A stretch of DNA of 64,000 bases, taken from NCBI GenBank assembly GCA_965233665.1, contig CBDDTG010000016.1, forward strand, positions 41,422-105,421. The letters are read 5' to 3'. Shown piece after piece: positions 1 through 6,441 of this stretch. Each line of letters begins with the position of its first letter. The stretch's first letter is position 1. Made by a program: the position numbers and the translations under genes. The notes below the pieces were generated by a model, which made no database searches, was not told the origin of the DNA, and saw only the letters and a program-made list of their open reading frames with translations. This DNA is from Bacterioplanes sp965233665. GTDB taxonomy: Bacteria; Pseudomonadota; Gammaproteobacteria; Pseudomonadales; Oceanobacteraceae.

Positions 1-352
1 AAAATCTTCTTCTGGTGGCTTGGTGTACTCCACAGAATTTGGTCGCGCCTGCCCTGGCTGCCAGCAGCCGGTGGATCAGTGTTGCTGTAGTACAGATGAA
101 GCCCCACAAGGCGATGGTATTGTGCGCATCAGTCGTGAAAGCAAAGGTCGGGGTGGCAAGGTGATGACACTGGTGACGGGTGTGCCGCTCGCCGGTGCCG
201 AGCTAAAGACGCTGGCCAAAGAGTTAAAAAAGAAGTGCGGTGTGGGCGGTGCATTAAAAGACGGCGTGATCGAAATTCAGGGCGATCAACGCGACTTGCT
301 GCTGGCCGAGCTGACGAAACGTGGCTTTACCGTCAAAAAAGCCGGGGGCTAA
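1..352 (+). CDS. yciH: SUI1/YciH family translation initiation factor homologue, 5' end missing
   Basis: This is the C-terminal part of a small SUI1-fold protein, related to eIF1 and E. coli YciH, thought to act at the ribosome in start-codon selection. The frame is already open at the first base (codons for KSSSGGL precede VYSTEFGR), so the true start lies left of the window. The internal TTG at 20 and GTG at 23 are unlikely starts, because family members begin a few residues before the LVYSTE motif. An N-terminal cysteine-rich stretch (CPGC, then CCC at about residues 12-23 of the visible part) precedes the SUI1 domain. That domain carries the family signature ELKKKCGVGGALKDG followed by EIQGDQRD. 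The Cys cluster could bind metal, but this is inference. The stop is at 352, 18 bp before a convergent gene. Confidence 0.9.
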   Translation, partial: KSSSGGLVYSTEFGRACPGCQQPVDQCCCSTDEAPQGDGIVRISRESKGRGGKVMTLVTGVPLAGAELKTLAKELKKKCGVGGALKDGVIEIQGDQRDLLLAELTKRGFTVKKAGG

Positions 353-369
353 GCCCCGGCATTGCAGCG

Positions 370-765
370 TTACGCTGGCTTTAAATGCTGTTCTAACTGA
401 GCACGAATATCGGTGGGTAGGGCCTTGGAGGCTTTTTGGTCATGGTCAAAATGCACCATCACTGCATGGCCTCGTGCGCCTAATGTATCGCCCTGCCAAG
501 CTTCGTGATAAATCACAAAAGAGGTATTACCCACTTTTTCTATCCAGGTGCGAATTTCAACTTCGCTGCCATAAAATAGCTCGCCAACAAACTCGACATC
601 AATTTTAGCGATGATCAAATGCCAGTTTTTAGGGTTTAAATCCGGCGTAAAAAACCGAAAAATTGGCGTGCGTGCTTGCTCAAACCAAACGGGCAATACG
701 GTATTGTTGATGTGCCCCAATGCGTCGGTTTCAGCAAAGCGTGGGTCAATGGTTAAGCGCCACAT
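370..765 (-). CDS. Hotdog-fold acyl-CoA thioesterase (YbgC/FadM-like)
   Basis: A 131-residue protein of the 4-hydroxybenzoyl-CoA thioesterase type that should hydrolyse acyl-CoA thioesters in the cytoplasm. The N-terminus has the family pattern RFAETDALGHINN, with the aspartate used in catalysis, then VWFEQAR. A central VDVEF-like strand (AKIDVEFVGEL) and the C-terminal GHAVMVHFD strand complete a single hotdog domain. The length is normal for the family. The start at 765 follows a purine-rich GAGATG stretch. It converges on the YciH-like gene, so it is probably transcribed alone. The natural acyl chain cannot be told from the sequence. Confidence 0.85.
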   Translation of the reverse strand: MWRLTIDPRFAETDALGHINNTVLPVWFEQARTPIFRFFTPDLNPKNWHLIIAKIDVEFVGELFYGSEVEIRTWIEKVGNTSFVIYHEAWQGDTLGARGHAVMVHFDHDQKASKALPTDIRAQLEQHLKPA

Positions 766-1089
766 GGATCATCTCACTGTTGCAAAAGGTGGCTATGATG
801 GCATAAGTCGACCAGCAGGCAAGTGTCGTAGTGGCCAATAACAGCGCCAAGGCTGTCATCAGATTGCCACGCAACTGCCACCACGGTGCCAAATAAGGGC
901 TCTCTGGGCGGGTAGCCCGAAGCCGTAGCGTCGGGCATTTCTAAAGTCGTATTGCCTATCGTGGCCGGCATGGTTATCGCCATTAACTCGATAATGGCGC
1001 AAACCCTCTTGTTGCGTGTGGCGGTGTGCCAAGAGCGTGAGTTACAACGGGTGCTTGCATGGTAAACTGTTCTCTGAGTTTGCGGGGCA
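766..1089. other. Gene-free stretch between thioesterase and tadA
   Basis: No convincing gene was found in these 324 bases. A 69-codon minus-strand frame (983-774), a short plus-strand frame ending near 1063 and a short hydrophobic minus-strand frame overlapping the thioesterase start all exist. None has a clear ribosome binding site or a recognisable family, and they overlap one another. The stretch must hold the promoters for the divergent thioesterase and tadA genes, but no strong -35/-10 pair stood out. Confidence 0.4.
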
Positions 1090-1605
1090 ATGATGATGCA
1101 GGATCAAACCAGCGCACCAGGGTGCGACGATAATAGCGACGAACGATTTATGCGTGCCGCTTTGCAACAAGCGCGCTTGGCATTTGACGATGGCGAAGTG
1201 CCGGTGGGCGCCGTGGTGGTGCAAGATGGCGCCATTATCGGTCGTGGCTATAACCAACCCATTACCACCATGGACCCAAGTGCTCACGCTGAAATGCAAG
1301 CCTTGCGCGATGCCGCCAGTAATATTGGCAATTATCGCCTGCCCGGTGCCACCCTCTACGTCACCGTCGAACCCTGCACCATGTGCACCGGTCTTTTGGT
1401 TCACAGCCGCATAAACCGCCTGGTGTATGGTACTCGTGAGCCCAAAGCCGGCGCGGTAGAGAGTGCCCTGCAGTTGCTGCAACAGCCTTTTTACAATCAT
1501 CAGATTGAGGTGCTGGACGGAGTGTTGGCCGACGAGTGCTCGACCATCATGAGCGAATTTTTTCAGCTACGCAGAGAAGCGAAAAAGCGATTAAAACAGC
1601 GGTAA
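1090..1605 (+). CDS. tadA: tRNA-specific adenosine deaminase TadA
   Basis: Converts A34 to inosine in the anticodon of tRNA-Arg(ACG), allowing wobble decoding. The 171-residue protein is a single cytidine/deoxycytidylate deaminase-like domain. The zinc ligands and proton shuttle are present: His66 and Glu68 in SAHAEM, and Cys96 and Cys99 in VEPCTMC. The HSRINRLVYG and ILADECSTIMSEFF segments match E. coli TadA, which is 167 residues. Three ATG codons lie in tandem at 1090, 1093 and 1096, so the exact start is ambiguous by two residues; GGGG just upstream is a weak binding site. In related bacteria tadA sits next to mltF and purL. Here about 5 kb of accessory DNA separates them. Confidence 0.95.
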   Translation: MMMQDQTSAPGCDDNSDERFMRAALQQARLAFDDGEVPVGAVVVQDGAIIGRGYNQPITTMDPSAHAEMQALRDAASNIGNYRLPGATLYVTVEPCTMCTGLLVHSRINRLVYGTREPKAGAVESALQLLQQPFYNHQIEVLDGVLADECSTIMSEFFQLRREAKKRLKQR

Positions 1606-1621
1606 GCGTTGCCGGCTGATT

Positions 1622-2032
1622 TTAACTGGGGAGTCCCGCTAGCATTGGGATTTTTTCAAGCTCGTCGTCCCATTGTGCTTTGTCTGCCATGGATATGTGG
1701 AATGATGGTTTGATTTCTATGTCGGTATCTAGGCTGCCTGCCGGAACGACGAGTAATTTGCCACTCATTTGCACGCTTGGGAGTGCGGAGCCACAGATCA
1801 TGCAAAAGCTTCTTGAATGCCGTGTTTCTGGCAGGTTAAAGGTTTTTACTTCCTCCGCCCCTGTAAGCCAGTTAAGTGTTGCTGACGTGGAAAAAAGATT
1901 GGATGCATGTGCACTGCCAGTATCTTTGCGGCAGCGACTGCAATGGCATAAATAAAAGCTTTCAAAATCGCCCGTGATTTCAAACGCTACTGTCCCGCAT
2001 AAGCAAGAACCAGAGTGCTTAGTCATAACCAT
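1622..2032 (-). CDS. GFA (CENP-V/glutathione-dependent formaldehyde-activating) family protein
   Basis: A 136-residue zinc-binding protein of the GFA/CENP-V fold. The cysteine ligands expected for the family are visible: SGSCLCGTVAFE near the N-terminus, CHCSRCRK at about residue 30, and FCMICGS in the second half, where a GFA protein usually has FCxxCGS. The family name comes from a formaldehyde-glutathione enzyme, but most members have no proven substrate, so no reaction is assigned. Two starts are possible. ATG 2032 is only a few bases from an AAGG stretch, while ATG 2026 is better spaced from it and gives MTKHSG. The gene is convergent with tadA, 16 bp from its stop. Confidence 0.85.
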   Translation of the reverse strand: MVMTKHSGSCLCGTVAFEITGDFESFYLCHCSRCRKDTGSAHASNLFSTSATLNWLTGAEEVKTFNLPETRHSRSFCMICGSALPSVQMSGKLLVVPAGSLDTDIEIKPSFHISMADKAQWDDELEKIPMLAGLPS

Positions 2033-2147
2033 TACCTTTTAATTGAGGTGATCTGTCGGCTAGCCAATACTTAGTGGCCTTAGTTGCAGACCTTAAGACG
2101 AACTAGCCTGCCACAAATGGCCGCGGCAGGCCATTTTCTATATTGGT

Positions 2148-2639
2148 TTACGCTGTTATTCGACCAACCAAGCGCCGTACCCATGGTGCGACAACGGCCA
2201 CCGTTGGAAAAGCAATGGGCCAGGTAGTAATGCAGCTTTTGGCCCACTGAGCGGCAAAATCAGGGTGAAAGCCCTGTGATAGTATTAAGGCACCTCTGAA
2301 TAATTCGGTGCCTGCTCTGGATCGCCAGAGGACTTCAGATTACGAAGCCGGTTTGCTGCTCTAGCAAGGCTAAAGCAAAAATCGGCGACACAGAGCTGGA
2401 GTTCTCTGGCGTTCCCCTTCGGGCGCGGGCGGCAGGCCTCCATAACGTCGTTGGCAATGTTGAAAAGGGCTGGCCATTTCCTACCATCGCCGCCTTGTTC
2501 TGAAAGCCTGATGCACTCGCGCAGAGCTGTACAGAATTATTCAGAGGTGCCTTGATACAAACGCCGATACAATACTGACCATAATGGCCGACAGCAAAGC
2601 ACTGAATAAAATGGGGGCAAAGCGTGCAGGTATACGCAT
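2148..2639 (-). pseudogene. DUF2798-type small membrane protein gene split by a miniature transposon
   Basis: The 5' part (2639 down to 2552) encodes the start MRIPARFAPILFSALLS and continues to VSAFVS. The 3' part (2288 down to 2148) encodes the second half, ending in VVAPWVRRLVGRITA and a TAA stop. Between them sits the repeat at 2289-2551. Removing it together with one copy of the 4-base flanking duplication joins the halves in frame to a 74-residue protein, the usual DUF2798 length, with two hydrophobic segments. As it stands translation stops two residues into the element (RHL, stop). It lies 53 bp downstream of the DUF2938 gene and was probably its operon partner. The function of DUF2798 proteins is unknown. 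Confidence 0.85.
2289..2551 (-). mobile_element. MITE-like element, copy 1 (263 bp)
   Basis: A non-autonomous element bounded by perfect 18-bp terminal inverted repeats, GGCACCTCTGAATAATTC and its complement at the right end. The flanks are TTAA (left) and TTGA (right), a 4-base target duplication with one mismatch, compatible with an IS5-type transposase, although no transposase gene is in the window. The left end also carries GGTGCC right after the terminal repeat, so the first 24 bases form a small hairpin. The interior contains about 40 conserved codons on the minus strand but no complete gene. Related full copies lie at 34555 and 43566. Confidence 0.85.
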
Positions 2640-2692
2640 ATCTTTCTCCTTACAATTGGATGGCTTCTTTAGTTGAAACGAGCGAGCTTTTA

Positions 2693-3175
2693 TCACAAGC
2701 CAGATAGCACCAGCCCAGAAAGGTATAAGCCCAGCCCGAACACACTGTGGGTGATCAGGCTTTGCACTCGGGCAGAAGTCGGGTTTTTGGTTTTTGAGGC
2801 TGCAATGCCGGCGCCCATGCCCGGCTGCATCAAAAAAAACGGGGCGACAACGGTGGCAACGCCGACGGCGATTGCGGGCGCAATACTGGGTGCCAGCATC
2901 CATGAGCGGCCAGCTACTGCGATTAACAGGGCAGCGAAGACGACGCCAATCAAATAGTGTGTGGCCCAGCCAATGACGTGCTCGCCATTGACGCGAGGCG
3001 CTGCGGCAATGGCTTCATGCTGGAACTGCCCATGCATCATATGGCCGATCCAGCGGCCGACCATGCCGTAGTTTGCCGGGGCGATGCCGAGTAGCCGTTG
3101 GCGCAGCAGCCCCCAAATATCCATGATGAGCGTGGCGCCCATGCCAATTAACGCGACGTTGAGCAGATCGTTCAT
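2693..3175 (-). CDS. DUF2938 family inner-membrane protein
   Basis: A 160-residue hydrophobic protein with about four predicted membrane segments: the N-terminal VALIGMGATLIMDIWGLL, GWATHYLIGVVFAALLIAVA, IAPAIAVGVATVVAPFF and LITHSVFGLGLYLSGLV. The spacing and the GRWIGHM and GWATHYLIG motifs fit DUF2938, a family of unknown function. The ribosome binding site AAGGAGAAGGG precedes ATG 3175. It is divergent from the MerR-type regulator at 3255, with a 79-bp shared promoter region. It is followed by the broken DUF2798 gene. The arrangement suggests that the MerR protein controls this pair; that is inference. Confidence 0.8.
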   Translation of the reverse strand: MNDLLNVALIGMGATLIMDIWGLLRQRLLGIAPANYGMVGRWIGHMMHGQFQHEAIAAAPRVNGEHVIGWATHYLIGVVFAALLIAVAGRSWMLAPSIAPAIAVGVATVVAPFFLMQPGMGAGIAASKTKNPTSARVQSLITHSVFGLGLYLSGLVLSGL

Positions 3176-3222
3176 ACCCTTCTCCTTTGCTTGTTTTAGT
3201 GTGCAACAGCAGATAGCCTATT

Positions 3223-3242
3223 ACTTCAAGTCGACTTTAAGT
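3223..3242. promoter_or_regulatory. Tandem ACTTNAAGT palindromes, likely MerR-type operator
   Basis: Two copies of the 9-base palindrome, ACTTCAAGT at 3223 and ACTTTAAGT at 3234, are separated by CG in the intergenic region between DUF2938 and the MerR regulator, 12 bases before the regulator's start codon. MerR-family proteins bind dyads inside promoters with long spacers, so this is the best operator candidate. Its role is inferred from position and symmetry. Confidence 0.5.
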
Positions 3243-3254
3243 CAAGGAGAGGTG

Positions 3255-3713
3255 ATGGATATTTCTGAAGTAGCCAAGCGCTCGGGTGTGCCGGCATCGA
3301 CCTTGCGTTATTACGAGGAAAAAGGGCTGATTCACTCAGTCGGGCGGCAGGGAATACGCCGAGTATTTGCTGCCGACATATTAGAGCGACTGGCGTTGAT
3401 CGCGCTGGGGCGTGCTGCCGGGCTTTCGCTGGATGAAATCGCCCCCATGCTGGGCGATAACGACGGCCCAGACATTGATCGCACCTTGCTGGAAAATAAA
3501 GCCGATGAGCTGGAGCGCTCCATTCAAAAACTCAAAAAAATGCGCGATGGCCTTAGGCATGCCGCTGTGTGCTCGGCGCCGAGTCATATGGAATGCCCGA
3601 AATTTCGGCGTTTGCTCGGCCTGGCTGCCAGCGGTGTTATTCATAGTGATGATGCGGTAGGGGTGGTGAAAAAACAGCGTCGAAACTTAAAAAAGATGTC
3701 ATCGAAAAAATAG
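3255..3713 (+). CDS. MerR family transcriptional regulator
   Basis: A 152-residue DNA-binding regulator. The N-terminal winged helix is typical of MerR proteins: MDISEVAKRSGVPASTLRYYEEKGLI, then GRQGIRRVF, LERLALIALGRAAGLSLDEIA. A dimerisation helix follows (LENKADELERSIQKLKKMRDGL). The C-terminal part has two cysteines, HAAVCSAPSHMECPKF, which could sense metal or redox state, but the four-cysteine cluster of SoxR is absent. The start at 3255 follows AAGGAGAGGTG at ideal spacing; longer in-frame starts upstream would run back over the promoter. The last residues are lysine-rich. It probably regulates itself and the divergent DUF2938/DUF2798 genes. Confidence 0.88.
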   Translation: MDISEVAKRSGVPASTLRYYEEKGLIHSVGRQGIRRVFAADILERLALIALGRAAGLSLDEIAPMLGDNDGPDIDRTLLENKADELERSIQKLKKMRDGLRHAAVCSAPSHMECPKFRRLLGLAASGVIHSDDAVGVVKKQRRNLKKMSSKK

Positions 3714-3750
3714 CCGAGAAGTAGTTTTGAGCCGACTGGGTAGGATTTTT

Positions 3751-3803
3751 ACGCCAAGCCTTATGCCCTCCTTGAGGTTATCCCTCACGCCGGGCAGGCG
3801 AGC
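3751..3803 (+). repeat. Island repeat, fragment A
   Basis: A 53-base partial copy of the left end of the 226-bp island repeat: ACGCCAAGCC, then TTATGCCCTCCTTGAGG, then TTATCCCTCACGCCGGGC and GGCGAGC. It has a small internal deletion relative to copy B at 3929 and lies about 125 bp before it in the same orientation. Confidence 0.75.
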
Positions 3804-3928
3804 GGTTGAAAGTATACATCGAGCCAGTTTCTGCCAGGCAAAAAGCGAGCGGAAGCCTAATCGACAAGCACAGCTTACAAAGTGCACGTGAGCATGGCGA
3901 GTCGGACTCGCGCATGAGCGCTGTTTAA

Positions 3929-4157
3929 ACGCCAAGTCCTATGCCCTCCTTGAGGGATCTTATCCCTCACGCCGGGCGGGCGAGCTCCCTGCTTTGCGCT
4001 GCGCAGGCCGTGATTCCTTCGTTATCAATGCTGTGGTCGCCGCAACGCCAACAGCCTGCATCCCGGCAGGATGTCGGCTGGTGCTGCCGTCCGGGCAGCC
4101 CCTGCGGGCACAGCCATAGCCAACTCAGGCGGCCTGCTAAGGCGCGGAAAACCTAGG
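3929..4157 (+). repeat. Island repeat, copy B (left flank of cassette array)
   Basis: A full copy of an about 226-bp GC-rich repeat with several internal hairpins, such as TGAGGGAT/ATCCCTCA and GGCAGC/GCTGCC-type stems. Copy C at 6129-6354 is the same sequence in inverted orientation, with about ten differences counted by eye over some 222 aligned bases. The right end is marked by CTAGGT/ACCTAG inverted arms at about 4153-4169. No conserved reading frame was recognised, so its nature is unknown. Confidence 0.85.
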
Positions 4158-4178
4158 TGTGGGACCTAGAATCCGACG

Positions 4179-4226
4179 GCAGCTTAGAGTGTTCCCGAAG
4201 TGAAATTCTGCCTTTGTTTGTTATAA
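4179..4226 (-). other. Truncated attC-like site (array end)
   Basis: Read on the minus strand, the outer half-site TTATAACAAAC is followed by a GGCAG/CTGCC stem. The matching distal core (GCGTTA-type) expected after the stem is missing. The sequence instead runs into the boundary of repeat copy B. This looks like an integron attC site whose far half was removed. Confidence 0.55.
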
Positions 4227-4460
4227 GGCGTCTTCGTTAAAAACGACAAAGTTAGTTTCTGATAAAGACTCATTGTTATCGTCTAAATGCTCATGTTCAA
4301 AACCTTCAGGGGCTTCTTCTAACTTTGCTGCAATGTCAGACAGATAGGAAGCGAACTTTCTCAACTCCTCCGGGTTTGAAACACACGTAACTTCTGATAG
4401 CACGGAAGGTGTATCTACACCCTGTTCAACTTGTTCTTGCGTATATCCGTAAACTTTCAT
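4221..4460 (-). CDS. Cassette protein resembling Imm32-type immunity proteins
   Basis: A 79-residue acidic protein. The pattern MKVYGYTQEQ, LSEVTCVSNPEELRKFASYL, then an acidic stretch with FEHEHLDD and a final hydrophobic strand TNFVVFN recalls the Imm32 family of small polymorphic-toxin immunity proteins. The assignment is by remembered family pattern and was not checked. No partner toxin is adjacent. The gene is the last of four minus-strand genes in the cassette array, and its stop codon lies inside the truncated attC-like site, as is common for cassette genes. Base composition is lower in GC than the neighbouring core genes. Confidence 0.65.
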   Translation of the reverse strand: MKVYGYTQEQVEQGVDTPSVLSEVTCVSNPEELRKFASYLSDIAAKLEEAPEGFEHEHLDDNNESLSETNFVVFNEDAL

Positions 4461-4481
4461 TGAAAACTCTTTTGTATTCCC

Positions 4482-4571
4482 TATAACGCCTTTATAACCG
4501 GCAGCCGTGCGCGAAGCGCGCTTTAGGCTGTCCAGCCACGAAGTGGCGGTGGTTGCTAAACTTGTTATAAG
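4482..4571 (-). other. attC-like recombination site 1
   Basis: On the minus strand the site runs from CTTATAACAAG to GGCGTTATAG, about 90 bases. Two internal stem-loops (CCACTTCGTGG and GCGCGCTTCGCGC) lie between the half-sites. The TATAACAA ... GCGTTA layout resembles the attC repeats of chromosomal integrons of the Vibrio type. It separates two single-gene cassettes, which is where an attC should be. Confidence 0.8.
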
Positions 4572-4843
4572 CCCTGGACTTTGTGCGAAAGATTAATTGT
4601 TTGCTCACTGTCTTTTGTAACGACGAGCCAGTCAAATAGAACTTCGCTGTACTGACCTGTAACACCATAGAATTTAGAAACTTTGGTTTGCTCGCCAAAG
4701 AACTCATCATCTTTGGCTGATTTCACAGCCTGAATAATGTTTTCCGCAAAGTCTAGTAGCTCTTTTTCTGTGCCAATAAGAAGCGCTTCTTCCCAGCCTG
4801 TTTGGGCCGTAATTAGAGGCCCAGCTTTTCTTTCATTGCTCAT
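4565..4843 (-). CDS. Hypothetical cassette protein (92 aa), possible immunity-type fold
   Basis: Not confidently recognised. The 92-residue protein has a strand-helix-strand pattern: EALLIGTEKELLDFAENIIQAV, then a central YGVTGQYSEVLFDWLVVTKDS and a short tail. The first part loosely resembles the 79-residue neighbour (a short hydrophobic strand, then a PEEL/KEL-led helix), so both may belong to the same broad immunity-like group; this is inference. The stop codon falls in attC-like site 1 and the start lies just after attC-like site 2, the usual packing of an integron cassette. No ribosome binding site is strong. Confidence 0.6.
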   Translation of the reverse strand: MSNERKAGPLITAQTGWEEALLIGTEKELLDFAENIIQAVKSAKDDEFFGEQTKVSKFYGVTGQYSEVLFDWLVVTKDSEQTINLSHKVQGL

Positions 4844-4866
4844 TGATTATCCATACTGATTTAAGC

Positions 4867-4948
4867 TTATAACGCCGCCAGTACGGGCCGGAGTACGTAG
4901 TGCGGAGGTTCAGCCCCGAAGGGGTGATTGTGTCTGGCCTTGTTAAAT
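4867..4948 (-). other. attC-like recombination site 2
   Basis: Minus strand: ATTTAACAAGGCC at one end and GGCGTTATAAG at the other, about 82 bases apart. Inner complementary arms AAGGCCAGAC/... and the stem CCCCTTCGGGG sit between them. The position between two oriented small genes and the AAC ... GTT core pair support an attC site. Confidence 0.8.
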
Positions 4949-4959
4949 GTTTTGATTGG

Positions 4960-5202
4960 CTAGATATCATTGTTTACTACCTTGCCGTATTTTTTAAGAT
5001 AATCACACAGGGCTTTGTTCAGTTCGGTGATTTCTACGAGCATATCAAACTCTCTGCCGCCGTCTAGCTTATAGCTAACACTCTCACAACCATTGAATAT
5101 TTCCACCCAGAAATCTTCAAATGGAATTCTCGATGACTCAAACCATTCCTTTACATCTTTTTCGCTATAACTAGGTTTATTGTTCATAATCCGATTGGAC
5201 AT
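4960..5202 (-). CDS. Hypothetical cassette protein (80 aa)
   Basis: Not recognised. The protein is a small mixed alpha/beta chain with the segments KDVKEWFESSRIPFEDFWVEI, CESVSYKLDGGREFDMLVE and ITELNKALCDYLKKYGK. Two starts are possible. ATG 5202 touches the end of attC-like site 3 (MSNRI), and ATG 5187 gives MNNKPSYSEKD. The gene is co-oriented with the other cassette genes and has its stop about 12 bases before attC-like site 2. No signal peptide or membrane segment is present. Confidence 0.6.
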   Translation of the reverse strand: MSNRIMNNKPSYSEKDVKEWFESSRIPFEDFWVEIFNGCESVSYKLDGGREFDMLVEITELNKALCDYLKKYGKVVNNDI

Positions 5203-5272
5203 TTAACGCTTCAAACAGGGGTGCACGTTAGTGCGTCCCGTCCGAAGGGCCTTGCTGCTTTGATTTGTTAAG
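5203..5272 (-). other. attC-like recombination site 3
   Basis: The cleanest of the sites, 70 bases. On the minus strand it runs CTTAACAAATCAAAGCAG ... CTGTTTGAAGCGTTAAAT. The outer TTAACAA/GCGTTAA cores and the inner CAAAGCAG/CTGTTTG arms pair with the usual single-base offset, and AGGCCCTTCGGAC lies in the loop. This is the textbook attC (59-base element) structure. Confidence 0.88.
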
Positions 5273-5752
5273 TTCTGACGCCACCACTGAATCTGAAGCC
5301 TTGTTCTTTAGCAATTGATATAGCTGAGTTTCGGAAAATCCTATACCTAAAGCGAAAGCAGCAAATAAAAGACCAAGGAACCAACCCCACAAACCTACAG
5401 GGGCATGTTGGTAAAGCCACTTTAATGTAAATTTTTGAGGATATGGAATTTCATTTGCATTGGCTTCTTTCTCTGTTGGTTTTTGCTCAGGTTGAAGCTC
5501 GAGCTTGGTAATTGCTTGGTTTACCACGCCAATAGATTCTCCAAGTGCGTCATAATGTTCACGCCCCATACGATATGCTGATTTAACATGATCAGACCAA
5601 AATACAAATTTCTTGTACAGCGCCTCATCAAACTCGAGCAGGGGCGCTACGCTATCTGACCATGGAAGGAACTCATCATGGCTTGCGAACGCGTTTGTGT
5701 CACCACGCACTTTTTGAAGTTCTTTCAGTCTGCTCAGCACTTGATTATTCAT
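5228..5752 (-). CDS. Cassette protein with C-terminal membrane anchor (174 aa)
   Basis: Not assigned to a family. The first 110 residues are soluble and mostly helical, with HDEFLPWSDSVAPLLEF and KFVFWSDHVKSAYRMGREHYDALG. A single membrane segment (GLWGWFLGLLFAAFALGIGF, about residues 122-141) follows, then a polar tail ending QQGPSDGTH. It is probably an inner-membrane protein with the bulk on one side. The start ATG 5752 is preceded on the minus strand by GCTGTTAAGTTTCC, in which GTTAAGT fits an integron core (GTTRRRY). The 3' end of the gene lies inside attC-like site 3. Confidence 0.65.
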   Translation of the reverse strand: MNNQVLSRLKELQKVRGDTNAFASHDEFLPWSDSVAPLLEFDEALYKKFVFWSDHVKSAYRMGREHYDALGESIGVVNQAITKLELQPEQKPTEKEANANEIPYPQKFTLKWLYQHAPVGLWGWFLGLLFAAFALGIGFSETQLYQLLKNKASDSVVASELNKSKQQGPSDGTH

Positions 5753-5801
5753 AGGAAACTTAACAGCTTAATAGTGTGCATGCCTTTTTTTCCAACTAGA
5801 A

Positions 5802-5960
5802 CTATTTGAGGAATGTATCGTAAGCTATTGATTTAAAGCTGATTAACTTGCTTTCTTTCACAATTCTTCCTGGGAAAACGTGCGTGCCTACTATCCACAC
5901 CTCAAAGCTCTGGTGCTCAAGAACTAGGCTCTTGATTTTTCTGGAGTTTAAGCTACCACC
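5802..5960 (-). pseudogene. Possible remnant of a cassette gene
   Basis: A 52-codon open stretch on the minus strand lies between stop codons at 5961 and 5802. It encodes a protein-like sequence including KSLVLEHQSFEVWIVGTHVF and KLISFKSIAYDTF. There is no ATG at its head and no binding site, so it may be the 3' end of a gene whose 5' part was lost. The rest of 5753-6128 has no recognised feature. Confidence 0.3.
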
Positions 5961-6128
5961 CTATGAAAATACAGGCAAGCTAGTCAGGAGAGAGTGCCAG
6001 GTTTCTGCGTTCTTGCAAAATATACTGGTTGTCTATCAGTATTCCTTTACATTAGGTCGCACCATATTTTACCCGTATCATCTGCTCTGGAGCAATATCC
6101 ACTCGAAGTTTTAAACTCGCTTTCTCGC

Positions 6129-6354
6129 CCAGGTTTTACGCGCCTTAGCAGGCCGCCTGAGTTGGCAATGGCTGTGCCCGCAGGGGCTGCCCGGACGGCA
6201 GCACCAGCCAACATCCTGCCGGGATGCAGGCTGTTGGCGTTGCGGCGACCACAGCATTGGCAACGAAGGAGAACGGCCTGCGCAGCGCAAAGCAGGGAGT
6301 TCGCCCGCCCGGCGTGAGGGATAAGATCCCTCAAGGAGGGCATAGGGCTTGGCG
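6129..6354 (-). repeat. Island repeat, copy C (right flank, inverted)
   Basis: The inverted counterpart of copy B. Both end in the sequence CGCCAAG(T/C)CCTATGCCC on their outer side, facing away from the array. Only about ten scattered differences were counted over the aligned length, so the copies are either recent or kept alike by gene conversion. The pair could support inversion of the 2 kb between them. Confidence 0.85.
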
Positions 6355-6441
6355 GAAAAGCAGTTGTATGAGAAAAATTCAGCATAGCCGTATGCAACTG
6401 AACTTCGTAACACCATTGGCGCGACATCTATTTTCTGCTGT

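Noticed and set aside
774..983. 69-codon minus-strand frame upstream of the thioesterase
   Set aside because: No binding site, no recognised family, and competing frames of similar quality overlap it on both strands.
1042..1500. 152-codon minus-strand frame opposite tadA
   Set aside because: It is the shadow of tadA, which has full catalytic motifs.
3699..3935. Minus-strand frame across repeat fragment A
   Set aside because: Made largely of repeat sequence (LPGVRDNLKEG part); no start signal, and it is not kept in copies B and C.
3929..6354. Search for an integron integrase or attI site
   Set aside because: None found on either strand; no gene of integrase size exists in the island.
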